Positions 23,387 to 32,457 of a stretch of 64,000 bases of DNA are shown one piece after another. The DNA is from Parvibaculum sp. GTDB lineage: Bacteria; Pseudomonadota; Alphaproteobacteria; Parvibaculales; Parvibaculaceae. Under the pieces are notes generated by a model. That model was not told the DNA's origin. It made no database searches and saw only the letters and a list, made by a program, of their open reading frames with translations. The translations under genes and the position numbers were made by a program. The stretch lies in the NCBI GenBank assembly GCA_030645235.1, contig JAUSMV010000012.1, positions 310,001 through 374,000 of the forward strand, in the 5' to 3' direction. Each line of letters opens with the position of its first letter. The first letter of the stretch is position 1.

Positions 23387-24037
23387 TTACATCTGCCAAT
23401 AGGTCGCGTAGGCAACGGCTTCCTGGAAAATGGTGATGTAGCGGGTCACGTTCTGGCCGATGAGATCCATCTTGGCCAATTGTGACAGGCGTTCGCTGGC
23501 ACGCTTCAGTTCGGAAGCGGGTACGATTTGACGGATAATACCGCAGGTTTCCGCCAGTGACATGAGGCAGACGTCGCGCGGATCGGGTAACTCATCGCGC
23601 AGCAGCACTTCGAGGAGGCGCAGCTTCACCTCGCGGATTTCCTTGTCGTCCATCACCGGATAACGGCGGGCCTTCAGGATCCAGAGGATGCGACCTTCTG
23701 TCTGGGACAGAATGTTGCGCTGAACCAGACGGTCGAGAGAGAGGTCGCGGACCTGATTGCCAAAGCCTATGAGCTGGCCGATCAGTTTGGCCGCTTCAAG
23801 TTCGAAACCGGGCGACGAGATTTTTTCGAGCACCAGATCGACGCTGCGTTCGCCTGTCGGGGTTTTGTCGATTACCCAGATACGGTCGAGATCGCTGTCG
23901 ATTCGGTTCTGGAGAGCAAGCTCCATGATGGCTGCGCCGATAAATCCGGCACTCACGGCTTCGCGCGGAATATCAACAAATCCGCCGTCATCGTCTTTGA
24001 CCGTAAGCAGAAGGAACTCTTCCGGAATCGTCAGCAT
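23387..24037 (-). CDS. GPP34/GOLPH3-like protein
   Basis: 216 residues from the ATG at 24037, with GGGGTGG 8 bases upstream; 38 further in-frame codons upstream are not conserved. The N-terminus LTIPEEFLLLTVKDDDGGFVDIP, AGFIGAAIMELALQNRI, DKTPTGERSVDLVLEKI and EGRILWILKARRYPVMDDKE are hallmarks of the GPP34 family. In eukaryotes GOLPH3 binds phosphatidylinositol-4-phosphate at the Golgi; bacterial members have no settled role. It lies divergent from the first kinase-like gene of the partner-switching cluster. Confidence 0.85.
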   Translation of the reverse strand: MLTIPEEFLLLTVKDDDGGFVDIPREAVSAGFIGAAIMELALQNRIDSDLDRIWVIDKTPTGERSVDLVLEKISSPGFELEAAKLIGQLIGFGNQVRDLSLDRLVQRNILSQTEGRILWILKARRYPVMDDKEIREVKLRLLEVLLRDELPDPRDVCLMSLAETCGIIRQIVPASELKRASERLSQLAKMDLIGQNVTRYITIFQEAVAYATYWQM

Positions 24038-24225
24038 AAAAAGCCACCCCAAAACGCGCTGTCGCTGATAAGAAGTCGCGATATTACGAGCCGCTTCCGC
24101 CCTGTCAATGAGGAACTCTGCGTGACATTGTCCTTTGAAATGCATGGACAATTTGGCGCTCTCACTTGGACGGGCGGCGCGAAAATGCTATGAGCTTGAG
24201 CACAAGTGCACCGTGAGGGAAAAGC

Positions 24226-24681
24226 GTGGCAGATGACCTTCAGATGACCCTGGAGCTTGACCTTGCAGAAGTGGGGCGGGTACTCGACGAGATGGAGGCC
24301 TTTGGCGAGGCTCACGACATGCCGATGAAGGCGCTCCTGCGCTTTAATCTGGTGCTTGATGAGCTCATCACCAACATCATCTCCTATGGGTTTGAGGGCG
24401 GGGCCGACGGGCGGATTGAGCTTCGGGTCGGATTGAACGACAATATGCTGATGGCGGATTTGACGGATAATGGCAGGCCGTTTAATCCGGCAGAAGCGGT
24501 CTTGCCAGACTTGGGCGAGACGTTAGAAGATCGGAATATAGGCGGGCTGGGACTGCGTCTCATCCATACTTATCTCGACCGCCTCGACTACCAACGTGAT
24601 GGCGGATTGAATCGATTGCGTATACAGATGAACGTGACGGCTACCGATACGGGGCTGAATGTGGGAAGTGATTTGAAATGA
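24226..24681 (+). CDS. RsbW-like anti-sigma/serine kinase (HATPase)
   Basis: 151 residues from a GTG. The GHKL fold is intact: N-box FNLVLDELITNIISYGF, G1 DLTDNGRPFNP, and G2 GGLGLRLI. Such proteins phosphorylate a STAS antagonist and bind an output partner. The 3' end overlaps the STAS gene at 24678 by ATGA, so it has its cognate antagonist. It opens the plus-strand arm of the partner-switching cluster. Confidence 0.9.
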   Translation: MADDLQMTLELDLAEVGRVLDEMEAFGEAHDMPMKALLRFNLVLDELITNIISYGFEGGADGRIELRVGLNDNMLMADLTDNGRPFNPAEAVLPDLGETLEDRNIGGLGLRLIHTYLDRLDYQRDGGLNRLRIQMNVTATDTGLNVGSDLK

Positions 24682-25019
24682 TCGAAATGTCGCATGAGCA
24701 ACGCAACGGTGCCCTGATTTTGCGCCCGAAAAAGCGTATCGACAGCAGCACGGCAAAGTCGTTTGAAGAGCAGGCAAATGCTCTGGTGGACGCCCATCCC
24801 GGCAATGTTGTCATTGATTTTTCCGAGCTTGATTATATCAGTTCGGCGGGCCTTCGCGTGGTCCTGACCACTGCCAAGCGTGCCAAGGCCGCAGGCGGTG
24901 CACTGACACTCAGCGGCGTGCGTGACAATGTGCGTGAAGTATTCGATGTCAGCGGCTTTGCTGCGATCTTCGGCATGCATGACACAGTCGATGCTGCTAT
25001 CGCCGCTTTGCAAAAATAA
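24678..25019 (+). CDS. STAS-domain anti-sigma factor antagonist
   Basis: 113 residues, a complete STAS fold. The phosphoacceptor region reads VVIDFSELDYISSAGLRVVLTTAK with the expected Ser-Ser. It should be phosphorylated by the kinase encoded just upstream, dephosphorylated by one of the SpoIIE phosphatases nearby, and release the kinase's bound partner when unphosphorylated. No sigma factor gene is visible in the window, so the final target is unknown. Confidence 0.92.
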   Translation: MIEMSHEQRNGALILRPKKRIDSSTAKSFEEQANALVDAHPGNVVIDFSELDYISSAGLRVVLTTAKRAKAAGGALTLSGVRDNVREVFDVSGFAAIFGMHDTVDAAIAALQK

Positions 25020-25250
25020 GACGCAAAGGCCATCGCAGACCGGTAAGCAGGGGGTGATGTGGTGGTTGGGGGCAGTTTAAACTTGCTGACAAACAGGCAC
25101 CGTCAGGTATTAACCCTCTCGGCGGCGGTGTCGCTGTGTTTATCATCATCGCGACGCGCTCAATTGGGAAACCGGGTTTCCGATTTGGCAAATCGTATGC
25201 GTCAACATCTCTGAATTGTGATGGTGCCAGGTCTCGTTGCTGCAGGTGCG

Positions 25251-25276
25251 GGAACGACTTACGCACTTCGCTCGTT
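25251..25276 (+). promoter_or_regulatory. Possible EcfG-type general stress promoter
   Basis: GGAAC (25251-25255), 17 bases, CGTT (25273-25276) matches the alphaproteobacterial sigma-EcfG consensus GGAAC-N16/17-CGTT. It is 40 bp upstream of the Na/Pi-cotransporter ATG and on its strand. About one such match is expected by chance in a window this size, so position is the main support. The rest of the 296-bp gap holds only a GGAAACC-G-GGTTTCC palindrome near 25170. Confidence 0.4.
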
Positions 25277-25315
25277 GAAAGAATCATGATGTTCGGATTG
25301 GTTGCGTAGACAACG

Positions 25316-26935
25316 ATGGAAATTTTCCTCGATATTTTCGCGGGCCTCGGACTTTTCTTTGTCGGCGTTAAACTTATTGGCGCGAATCTCAAGCAACTTA
25401 CCGGCAAATGGTTCCGCGGCCTCATGTCGGCGGCGACGCAGAGCAGTTTGCGCTCGTCCATGCTTGGGCTTCTGTCGGGTGCGCTGACTCAGAGTAGTAA
25501 CGCCATCACCTTTATCTCAATCAGCATGGTTACAGCGGGTCTCGTTGAAGTGGCCGGTGTTGTTCCGATGGTGATCTGGGCGAATGTCGGGACGTCGCTG
25601 CTGGTTCTTGTTGCGGCGGTAGATATCAATCTGGCTGTCCTGTTCCTGCTCGGTGTTACGGGCGTTGCCTATTATTTTGATCTCGATAACAAACCGCACT
25701 TTCGCCATGGCCTTGGTGCGGTGCTTGGATTGTCTCTTCTCTTTATGGGTTTGGAGCTTATTAAACACGGCTCCGTGCCACTTCGCTCTGTTGAAGGTGT
25801 CGCTGATTTTTTGATCTTTACTGCCTCATCCTACTCCCTCGCATTCCTCATTGGCGTTGTTCTGACGATGGTTGCGCAGAGCTCGGCGACGGTGACTATT
25901 ATTGCCGTTACCATGATTAATGTCGGCTTGCTCACATTCGATCAGACGATCGCTATCGTCATCGGTGCGAGCCTTGGGTCAGGTCTCAGCATCGCTGTTC
26001 TCACAACAAATCTGAAGGGCATCGGACGCCAGATCGCCTGGGTGCAAATTGCGGTCAAGGTCGTCGGGGTGGCAATTTTTCTGCCCGTTTTTTTGCTTGA
26101 GACCGCCGTCGGTCTTCCGGGCATCAAAGCGCTGGTTACTGTGTTTACACTGCATCTCGCATCGCAGGTGGCGCTTGTCTATCTCCTCCTGCAAATTACC
26201 TCAGCCGTCATAACGATGTTGCTGTGCAAGCCCGTCATGGCGTTTATCGAGCGCCATTCGCCGCCCACGGATGAGGAGCTTTTATCGCAGCCGCACTATC
26301 TCTATGACGAGGCACTGGAAGATGCTCCGAGCGCATTGAAACTCGTCGAACGCGAGCAAGCGCGCGCCTTTGGTTATTTGCCAAGCCTATTGGATGGTGT
26401 GCGGGCGGATGCGGCCTTGACGATGTCGGCGCAAGCTCTTCATGTCGCGGGGCGATCTCTCATTGAGCAATGCGATACGTTTCTCGCGGAAATTGCCGAT
26501 CAGAACGAAGCAAGGGACATGTTGTCTGAGGTTTTTAATCTTCAGAAACGCAACGAAATTTTATCGGATCTTTTTACGGCTCTTGATGACTATGTCCGAA
26601 CCGTCTCACACATTGGCTCTCGCTCTGAGGACGACAAATTTGTCCGGCTGATCTTTGCGCTTGGCGAAAGTCTTCATGCGATTTTGGATCTTGGTAAAGA
26701 TGCGTTTCAAATGCGGGATGGTGATGATCTGGCCACATTGCTTGATTTTACGACTGATCGCTCCGCGCAGATGGATGGTATCCGTCGCCGCGTCATGTCG
26801 GTGGGTGACATAAGTTCGGGTGATCATGGTGTGCTCTATGCCACGACAACTCTGTTTGAGCGCATTCTGTGGCTTACACGTCGTTATGGCGAGCTCACCG
26901 TCGAAATGACTTCTGCCGAAGCTGCGACGGCTTAG
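25316..26935 (+). CDS. Na/Pi-cotransporter family protein with PhoU-like tail
   Basis: 539 residues. Residues 1-310 hold the two inverted NptA repeats with signatures LTQSSNAITFISISMV (about 60) and MVAQSSATVTIIAVTMI (about 185), within eight or so membrane segments. Residues 340-539 are helical and PhoU-like (YDEALEDAPSALKLVEREQARAF onward). Family members move phosphate with Na+, and the PhoU part may control uptake. Lying inside a partner-switching cluster with a STAS gene 81 bp downstream is unusual. Confidence 0.9.
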   Translation: MEIFLDIFAGLGLFFVGVKLIGANLKQLTGKWFRGLMSAATQSSLRSSMLGLLSGALTQSSNAITFISISMVTAGLVEVAGVVPMVIWANVGTSLLVLVAAVDINLAVLFLLGVTGVAYYFDLDNKPHFRHGLGAVLGLSLLFMGLELIKHGSVPLRSVEGVADFLIFTASSYSLAFLIGVVLTMVAQSSATVTIIAVTMINVGLLTFDQTIAIVIGASLGSGLSIAVLTTNLKGIGRQIAWVQIAVKVVGVAIFLPVFLLETAVGLPGIKALVTVFTLHLASQVALVYLLLQITSAVITMLLCKPVMAFIERHSPPTDEELLSQPHYLYDEALEDAPSALKLVEREQARAFGYLPSLLDGVRADAALTMSAQALHVAGRSLIEQCDTFLAEIADQNEARDMLSEVFNLQKRNEILSDLFTALDDYVRTVSHIGSRSEDDKFVRLIFALGESLHAILDLGKDAFQMRDGDDLATLLDFTTDRSAQMDGIRRRVMSVGDISSGDHGVLYATTTLFERILWLTRRYGELTVEMTSAEAATA

Positions 26936-27016
26936 AATTGTTTCGTGTCATTAATCCGTTATACTTGCAGCATAGTTTGCCGGTATTATTTGACCTTATG
27001 TTATTCGGGCGATTTC

Positions 27017-27349
27017 ATGACTGACGCGGCTCAACTTAAGTCCATCAAACTTGTGGGGCGGCTTGATACGGCACGCGTCGGCGAGATTGAAACCGGTTTC
27101 TACGCCGAGGTAGGGTTCATCAAAGATAAATCGGATATCGCGATCATTGATCTCAGCGATGTGAGTTTTCTTTCTTCGTTGGGTATCCGTTTGTTGGTGA
27201 CGGCGGGAAAAACATTTTCGCAGCGCCAGCTTCGCTTTGGCGTCGTCGCCTCCAAATCACCTGACGTGATGGAGGCCCTCGACATTAGCGGTATTACGGG
27301 CCTCTTCCGCTTTTTTGATAGCGAAGAAGAAGCCCGCGCGGGTTTCTAG
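27017..27349 (+). CDS. STAS-domain antagonist, second copy
   Basis: 110 residues from the ATG at 27017; the frame is open to 26945 but that part is Cys/Tyr-rich and unlike the family. The STAS core reads [25 protein letters not shown] with Ser-Ser at the phosphoacceptor. It follows the Na/Pi transporter on the same strand and converges on the slr1659-like gene with a 4-bp overlap. Its partner kinase could be the 24226 or the 27719 product. Confidence 0.88.
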   Translation: MTDAAQLKSIKLVGRLDTARVGEIETGFYAEVGFIKDKSDIAIIDLSDVSFLSSLGIRLLVTAGKTFSQRQLRFGVVASKSPDVMEALDISGITGLFRFFDSEEEARAGF

Positions 27350-27684
27350 GCAATCGTCAGTTCAACAGCCGGATGCAACTTCTTGAGATTGGGCAGCGAT
27401 TTTGACTGCCACGGAATCCGCGTCGAGCCTTTGACGTCGAGACCGATTGTTGGCTGCTTGCGCACTTCGATCGTAAACTTGGCCAACAGGTTGATGCCGG
27501 AGCTGTTGAGAAATTCCAGACCCGTGAGGTCAAGCGTAATGCGCTCTGGTTTTGCTGTGAGCACGCCGTCCATCAAGGACTGGATTGGTGCATAGGCCTC
27601 AGTGCCGGACAGGCGCATCGTACCTTCATAAAAAATCGTCGCGCCCTCACTCCAGACCCGGTATTCGCTCGTCTTGATTTCCAT
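27346..27684 (-). CDS. slr1659-type STAS-like regulator
   Basis: 112 residues. The STAS-like core is [22 protein letters not shown] with a Ser-Ser-Gly acceptor site, but the N-terminus ([16 protein letters not shown]) and the C-terminus ([17 protein letters not shown]) differ from classical SpoIIAA and match the slr1659 superfamily. Last gene of a five-gene minus-strand operon; it should be the phosphorylatable partner of the kinase-like protein encoded just upstream. Confidence 0.82.
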   Translation of the reverse strand: MEIKTSEYRVWSEGATIFYEGTMRLSGTEAYAPIQSLMDGVLTAKPERITLDLTGLEFLNSSGINLLAKFTIEVRKQPTIGLDVKGSTRIPWQSKSLPNLKKLHPAVELTIA

Positions 27685-27718
27685 AGTCTCTACCTCTGTC
27701 TCAAATTCAAATTCGGGG

Positions 27719-28267
27719 TCAGGAAAGCGTCAGCGTCGCGACTGACTGAATACGCACATTGGCGTCCGATGTCGCTTGCGAAAAAGTCCAGCCGATGCGT
27801 GCGCCATAATCGTTCATCAGCGTCAGAATACCAAGGCCGGAGCCGGAACTATCGGGATCGAGTGCATTGGCCTCAATCTTTTTAATGAGCAGATCCCCAG
27901 GATCCTGTGAGGTGAGTTCATTGAGCAATGTTTCAAACCGAGCTGCTGTTTCGGGTGCCGCGTCGTTGGTCAGACGGAAGGTAAATTCGTTGCCGTCAAT
28001 CGACGTGCTGAGGCTCACATCACCGCCAGCGCGAAACTTCACGGCATTCTCCATGAGTTCATTCGAGAGATAGGCGATGGAATGACGTGCATCATTGGCA
28101 TCAAGCTTTTGTGCTGATACCAGAGCCGCGTTGAAGTCACCCAAGAATTCCGCCGTGGCACCGCAATGAGCCCAGTTCATTTCGAGCGGGCCATCAAAAA
28201 GCTGCACGCGCAAAAACGTGTCTGTTGTGCTATCGGGCGGGAAAGGCGCACCAAACTGTTTTTTCAT
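27719..28267 (-). CDS. slr1658/SiaB-type HATPase regulator
   Basis: 182 residues. The GHKL-like features are an N-box [18 protein letters not shown] with the Mg-binding Asn, and a G2-like [20 protein letters not shown]. The N-terminal 50 residues ([20 protein letters not shown]) match the slr1658/SiaB group, which phosphorylate small STAS-like proteins. It overlaps the upstream phosphatase gene by ATGA and precedes the slr1659-type gene by 34 bp. Of the two such proteins in the operon this is the intact one. Confidence 0.82.
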   Translation of the reverse strand: MKKQFGAPFPPDSTTDTFLRVQLFDGPLEMNWAHCGATAEFLGDFNAALVSAQKLDANDARHSIAYLSNELMENAVKFRAGGDVSLSTSIDGNEFTFRLTNDAAPETAARFETLLNELTSQDPGDLLIKKIEANALDPDSSGSGLGILTLMNDYGARIGWTFSQATSDANVRIQSVATLTLS

Positions 28268-30651
28268 ATGTGTCTCACCACCACCAGCGTAATGTCGTCA
28301 TGGATTTTCTGTGTGCCGATATGCGCCATCAGATCGCTGATGATGCCGCTTTTGATCTCGCCCGCATTACCGCTGCGATGGCGTAGCGCACTGTCGCGCA
28401 AGCGGTCAATGCCGAAGAGGTCGCCGTCCGGTCCTTCCGCTTCCGTCACGCCGTCGGTGTGCAGGACCATGATGTCGTCGCGATCAAACTGGATTTCTTT
28501 CGAGGCGACAAAAGGCGAGATGTCAAATTCAAGCCCGACAGGGAACCCCAAATCAATTGTGTCAATGCGCTCAACGTCTCCAGTCTTGCGGATGATAAGC
28601 ACTTCTTCGTGCTGCCCTGTCAGCGTCAGCTTGTCATTGGCGTAGTCGATGAAGGAGAGTGACAGATGTTTTCCGGTCTCTGTGCGTTCAATGTTTTTAT
28701 AAATCGCCTGATTGAGCACGTTGAGGAATTGTTTGGGATCGACTTCGCCTTGTTCCAGCAAGCCGCGCGCTACTGACTGTACCATCAGCATCAGCACGCC
28801 GCTTTCAAGGCCGTGACCTGTGACGTCGCCAATGCCAATTTTCACGCGATCTTCCGATTGCAACACGTCGTAGTAATCGCCACCCACTTCGTCAGCAGGT
28901 TCCATGAAGCTTGAAATATCGAGAAGCGGGATTGCTGAAAGCTCGGCAAGTTTGGGCAGCACCATCATCTGCACTTGTCGGGCGATGTCGAGCTCCGCGC
29001 CAAGACGAAGGTTTTCTCCCTTGAGTTGTGCGTTGAGCGACAGGATTTGTTCATTGGCTGCGCCGAGCTCCCGCGTGCGATTGGCGACCAGTTGCTCAAG
29101 GTTCTCTGTGTGGTCACTGATCTCGCGCGCCATACTGTTGAAGGCAAGCCCCACTTCACCTACTTCGTCGCGTGCGTTGACTTTAACGCGGACAGAATAG
29201 TCTTTGTCTCTGAGGCGCCTTGCCGCCCCTGCCAGATCGCTCAGACCTTGTGTGATGCGTTTCGAAATACCAAAGACGGCGGCGAGCACGACCAACATGC
29301 TGAAGGCCAGCGTGACAGCCTGCCACATCATAATGCGTGTTGTAGCTGAAGAAATTTTGTCCTGTGCCGCAAGGAGCGACGCATAGATTTCATGCTCAGG
29401 AACGATGAAGCCGAGCGTCAGCGTTTCCGGAATGATCTTCGGCGTGCCGTCCCAGAGGTTCGCGGGTTTCATGCGGCGCATGGCGACGACGTAAGGTACT
29501 TGCCTGCCGTTTTCGTTGAGCAGGATGTGTTCAATTACAGTCGTATCGTCGGTTGGCAGTTTGAGTGTGGCAACGGCTGCCTGCTTGCTTTTGAGGAGCG
29601 AACGCTCCGTGCCGGTAACGCCGGAACCGGCCGCACCGGAAGCTGTTGTCAGGCCTAGTGTTTGTTCCGCGGCGGGATTGATCGCCAGCACATTGCCGTT
29701 TGACATGGTGAGAAAACCAAAGCCCGTTTCGGCAAGCTTCACGCTTTGTACAATATCGGCGAGCTGTTCCAGTGTGATGTCGGCAGCGACCATGCCCGCC
29801 ACATCTGTGCGGTCCTTCGTCCAGAGCGGATGGAAGAAGCTCACAATGAGTTTACCGGTGATGGCATCAATATAGGGTGCGGTTGTTGTGACGTCGCTCG
29901 CAACGGGGCGCGTGCTTGGATCTTTGATCCAGCTCTGCCAGCCTTCATAGACGCCGGGAAAAAAGAAGTCCCAGAAGTTTGCTGCATTGTGGCCGGGGTA
30001 GAGCTTGTCGAAAGTTTGCGCCTGATCAGAATAAGGTGTGGTGCGCATGATCGGCATGGATTTCGGGCCGACATAATACATCTGTAATTTACTTGCGCCG
30101 TTCGCCATCAGGCTTGCGCCGAATGTGTCGAAGATGGCGCTGTCGTCGATCTCTTGTTGCACAGCAGGCAGCGGTTTCATGTCTGGTCCGAGGAGATAGC
30201 CCCAGACGCTCAAGACCGATGTGGCACCTGGTTTGTTCTGCGACCAGCCGCCTTTGGTGTCGTAGTCGGAGGGTTGTACATAGAAGGGATCATTTGCGAT
30301 GGCCTTGCCAATGGCATCGCGCGCTTCGGGGTGGTCGATGAAAGTCTGCATGGCGCCGGCGAGCGAACTTGTCTGACTATGCACGCGGTCTATGAGAAGG
30401 TCGGCGCGCAGAGCCGTCGTCTCAATATAGTTCTGCAAATATTCCTGACTGGCTTTTGTCAGACCTTGTTCAATTTCGTGCGTGGCGTCGTGCGATAGGC
30501 GGTTCACGTTCCAGAGCGCTATGCTGCCGCTGAGCAACAGATCAAACAGAACAGCAGCACCCACCACTAAGACAAACTTTGCTCGAAACGTTTTCGGCAT
30601 TATTTTTTGAAGTACGGTTTGCGATTTTGAAATCATGGCCTTGTCGTTCAT
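28264..30651 (-). CDS. Sensor SpoIIE/PP2C phosphatase (membrane, HAMP, Cache-like)
   Basis: 795 residues from the ATG at 30651, which overlaps the stop of the STAS-methyltransferase gene (ATGA). Membrane segments at about 25-45 and 425-445 bracket a large extracytoplasmic region with Cache-like character (YYVGPKSMPIMRTTPYSDQ, VAADITLEQLADIV). HAMP follows (KRITQGLSDLAGAARRLRDKDYSVRV), then a coiled coil and the phosphatase with metal-binding GDYYDVL, GIGDVTGHGLESGVLML and HTDGVTEAEGPDG. The layout is that of Pseudomonas SiaA. It should read an external signal and dephosphorylate STAS partners. Confidence 0.92.
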   Translation of the reverse strand: MNDKAMISKSQTVLQKIMPKTFRAKFVLVVGAAVLFDLLLSGSIALWNVNRLSHDATHEIEQGLTKASQEYLQNYIETTALRADLLIDRVHSQTSSLAGAMQTFIDHPEARDAIGKAIANDPFYVQPSDYDTKGGWSQNKPGATSVLSVWGYLLGPDMKPLPAVQQEIDDSAIFDTFGASLMANGASKLQMYYVGPKSMPIMRTTPYSDQAQTFDKLYPGHNAANFWDFFFPGVYEGWQSWIKDPSTRPVASDVTTTAPYIDAITGKLIVSFFHPLWTKDRTDVAGMVAADITLEQLADIVQSVKLAETGFGFLTMSNGNVLAINPAAEQTLGLTTASGAAGSGVTGTERSLLKSKQAAVATLKLPTDDTTVIEHILLNENGRQVPYVVAMRRMKPANLWDGTPKIIPETLTLGFIVPEHEIYASLLAAQDKISSATTRIMMWQAVTLAFSMLVVLAAVFGISKRITQGLSDLAGAARRLRDKDYSVRVKVNARDEVGEVGLAFNSMAREISDHTENLEQLVANRTRELGAANEQILSLNAQLKGENLRLGAELDIARQVQMMVLPKLAELSAIPLLDISSFMEPADEVGGDYYDVLQSEDRVKIGIGDVTGHGLESGVLMLMVQSVARGLLEQGEVDPKQFLNVLNQAIYKNIERTETGKHLSLSFIDYANDKLTLTGQHEEVLIIRKTGDVERIDTIDLGFPVGLEFDISPFVASKEIQFDRDDIMVLHTDGVTEAEGPDGDLFGIDRLRDSALRHRSGNAGEIKSGIISDLMAHIGTQKIHDDITLVVVRHI

Positions 30652-31805
30652 GCTGGTTTGCGCCCCGACGCGACCCAGATCGGCCATCCGGCATAACCTT
30701 TGGGATGGAGCGCAGCAAAGATGTGATCCTGAAAGCCCTGACGGAAACGGGCGATGAATTCGGGGCTGTCGCCGCGCTCAACGGCCATTTGGCCTGCGTA
30801 AACATTTTCCCATGCCTGAATGACGTCAGCGAAATCCTGCGGGTCGCCGTCGAGGTTGGTGACCATGAAACTTTCCATGCGGATGTCATCGAAGCCGGTG
30901 TCTGCCATGTAGCGGCGGCTTTTCGGGCCAAGTTCAATGTCCATCTTGAAATGCGCCCAGACTTTGGCGACTTCGTTGTAGGTCCATTGAATGCTCTCGC
31001 CGCGTGGTTCGCCGAGGCAATGCGAGTTCTTTTCATTGGTGATGTAAACGCGTCCGCCGGGTTTGCAGATGCGGAACAATTCTTTGAGGATGAGTTCTGG
31101 CTTGTCGAATACCTGTAGTGAGTGGCGGCAGGTCACGAAATCAAATTGATTGTCATCGACGAGCAGCGACGAGGCGTCGCCGTAAACATATTCGATGCCT
31201 TTGATGCCGAAGTCAGCGGCAACTTTGCGCGCGTAAGCGAGACTCGGTTTGGCATGATCGATGGCGACGAGGCGTGATGGGGTGAATTCTTTGGCGAGAA
31301 GGGCCGCAAAGTCGCCGATGCCGCAACAAATGTCAGCGACAGCAAGGCCGGGCCTCATACCGTGACGCGGCAGGATTTCGCGTTCGTGCCGCCATGTGAG
31401 TTTGGTTTGTGTGCGCAGGATCGGAATGAAGCCGCCGTCTTCGAGTACGCCCTGACCGGGATAGAAATCCTTGTCATATTGCTCGACGGAAATGTTGGGG
31501 CTGATATGTGCGAGCTTGGCGAATTTGCGGGCGGACCAGCCCACCACGCTGGAAGTGACGACCGAGATTTTGAGATCAGGTTTGTCGTGGCAGGCTTTGG
31601 CAACAAAGCGGGCAAGTTCGTGAAAGGCAATATTGTTGAGGCGTACGAGACGTTTAACATTGAGGTAGAGCGTACCGCTCACCTGCGTCGTTGCCTTTTC
31701 AAACATCGTGCGCAATTCGCCAAGCTCGTCTGCGGCGCGCGGGCTCATGGCCCCCGCCATCACGAGTTCCTGATTGTTGTCGTCATATCGGATAGTGAAG
31801 GACAT
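30648..31805 (-). CDS. STAS-like domain fused to a SAM-dependent methyltransferase
   Basis: 385 residues. Residues 1-110 resemble the slr1659-type protein (LYLNVKRLVRLNNIAFHELARF), but the acceptor NSSG is replaced by NNIA. A linker (QGVLEDGGFIPILRTQTKLTWRHEREILPRHG) leads to a class I methyltransferase: motif I VADICCGIGDFAALLAKEF, VAIDHAKPSLAYARKVA, then DFVTCRHSLQVF and CKPGGRVYITNEK. It sits second in the five-gene operon between a degenerate HATPase and the sensor phosphatase. The substrate is unknown. A methyltransferase output controlled by partner switching is my inference. Confidence 0.85.
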   Translation of the reverse strand: MSFTIRYDDNNQELVMAGAMSPRAADELGELRTMFEKATTQVSGTLYLNVKRLVRLNNIAFHELARFVAKACHDKPDLKISVVTSSVVGWSARKFAKLAHISPNISVEQYDKDFYPGQGVLEDGGFIPILRTQTKLTWRHEREILPRHGMRPGLAVADICCGIGDFAALLAKEFTPSRLVAIDHAKPSLAYARKVAADFGIKGIEYVYGDASSLLVDDNQFDFVTCRHSLQVFDKPELILKELFRICKPGGRVYITNEKNSHCLGEPRGESIQWTYNEVAKVWAHFKMDIELGPKSRRYMADTGFDDIRMESFMVTNLDGDPQDFADVIQAWENVYAGQMAVERGDSPEFIARFRQGFQDHIFAALHPKGYAGWPIWVASGRKPA

Positions 31806-31828
31806 TGGACTTACTTTTCCTGGCGCAA

Positions 31829-32335
31829 TCAGTATGTGTCTTCAAGGGTGAGGTCGGCGACAAGGCGAAGCTTGTCTTGCCCCATCGGTGTCAGTGCGAG
31901 TTTGGCTTTGTAATCGACGGCAAGCTCCAGAAGGCCGATGCGTGGATCAAGTTCGCCTTCGGCAAGGAGAGCTGCAACATAGCGGTCGGCAACATCGGCG
32001 GCACTGAGATCGTTGATGGCGTTGGCGTAGAAGCTCGTGATCTTGTCGTTGCAAGGGATGGTGAGTTCGATGCGGTCAACGGGACCCGAGCGCGAGACGG
32101 TGCAGCTTATTTCACCGCCGCCATTGTGGGCGCGGAAGGCTGTCTCGAGGAGTTCGTTCAGAGCCGACGAAAAGAGGTTGGCGTAGAGCAGTGAATCTGT
32201 GCGGTTGTGGCTCACCATGCGCGCGACATAGGTGGCGATACGGTCGCAATGGTCCCAATTGGCGGCGAAGGTGTCGGTGCCGAGGGCTATTTCCAGCAAT
32301 GGTGCAAACGGGGTGTTGCCGGTTGTGACAGTCAT
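31829..32335 (-). CDS. Degenerate slr1658-type HATPase-like protein
   Basis: 168 residues aligning with the 27719 product: FAANWDHCDRIATYVARM matches [16 protein letters not shown], and NELLETAFRAHNGGGEI matches [16 protein letters not shown]. The key Asn of the N-box is Thr here, and the G2 Gly motif is lost (DPRIGLLELAVDY). It is therefore probably unable to bind or use ATP and may act as a fixed binding partner. It is the first gene of the operon, 23 bp before the STAS-methyltransferase. Confidence 0.75.
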   Translation of the reverse strand: MTVTTGNTPFAPLLEIALGTDTFAANWDHCDRIATYVARMVSHNRTDSLLYANLFSSALNELLETAFRAHNGGGEISCTVSRSGPVDRIELTIPCNDKITSFYANAINDLSAADVADRYVAALLAEGELDPRIGLLELAVDYKAKLALTPMGQDKLRLVADLTLEDTY

Positions 32336-32457
32336 TGAGTTTGTCCTGCAAATTCAGTCGGATATGCCTCGGTCCCGCGAAGGTATCGGCTTTTTGTATC
32401 TTGTCTAGGGCGCTACGCTTGCCTATAGGCGCGGGGTTCCTTATCACAGTCGGCAGC

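Noticed and set aside
24997-25461. Minus-strand frame of 154 codons in the gap before the Na/Pi cotransporter
   Set aside because: It overlaps the 5' end of the transporter gene and the STAS stop, has no visible domain, and the gap looks like a promoter region.
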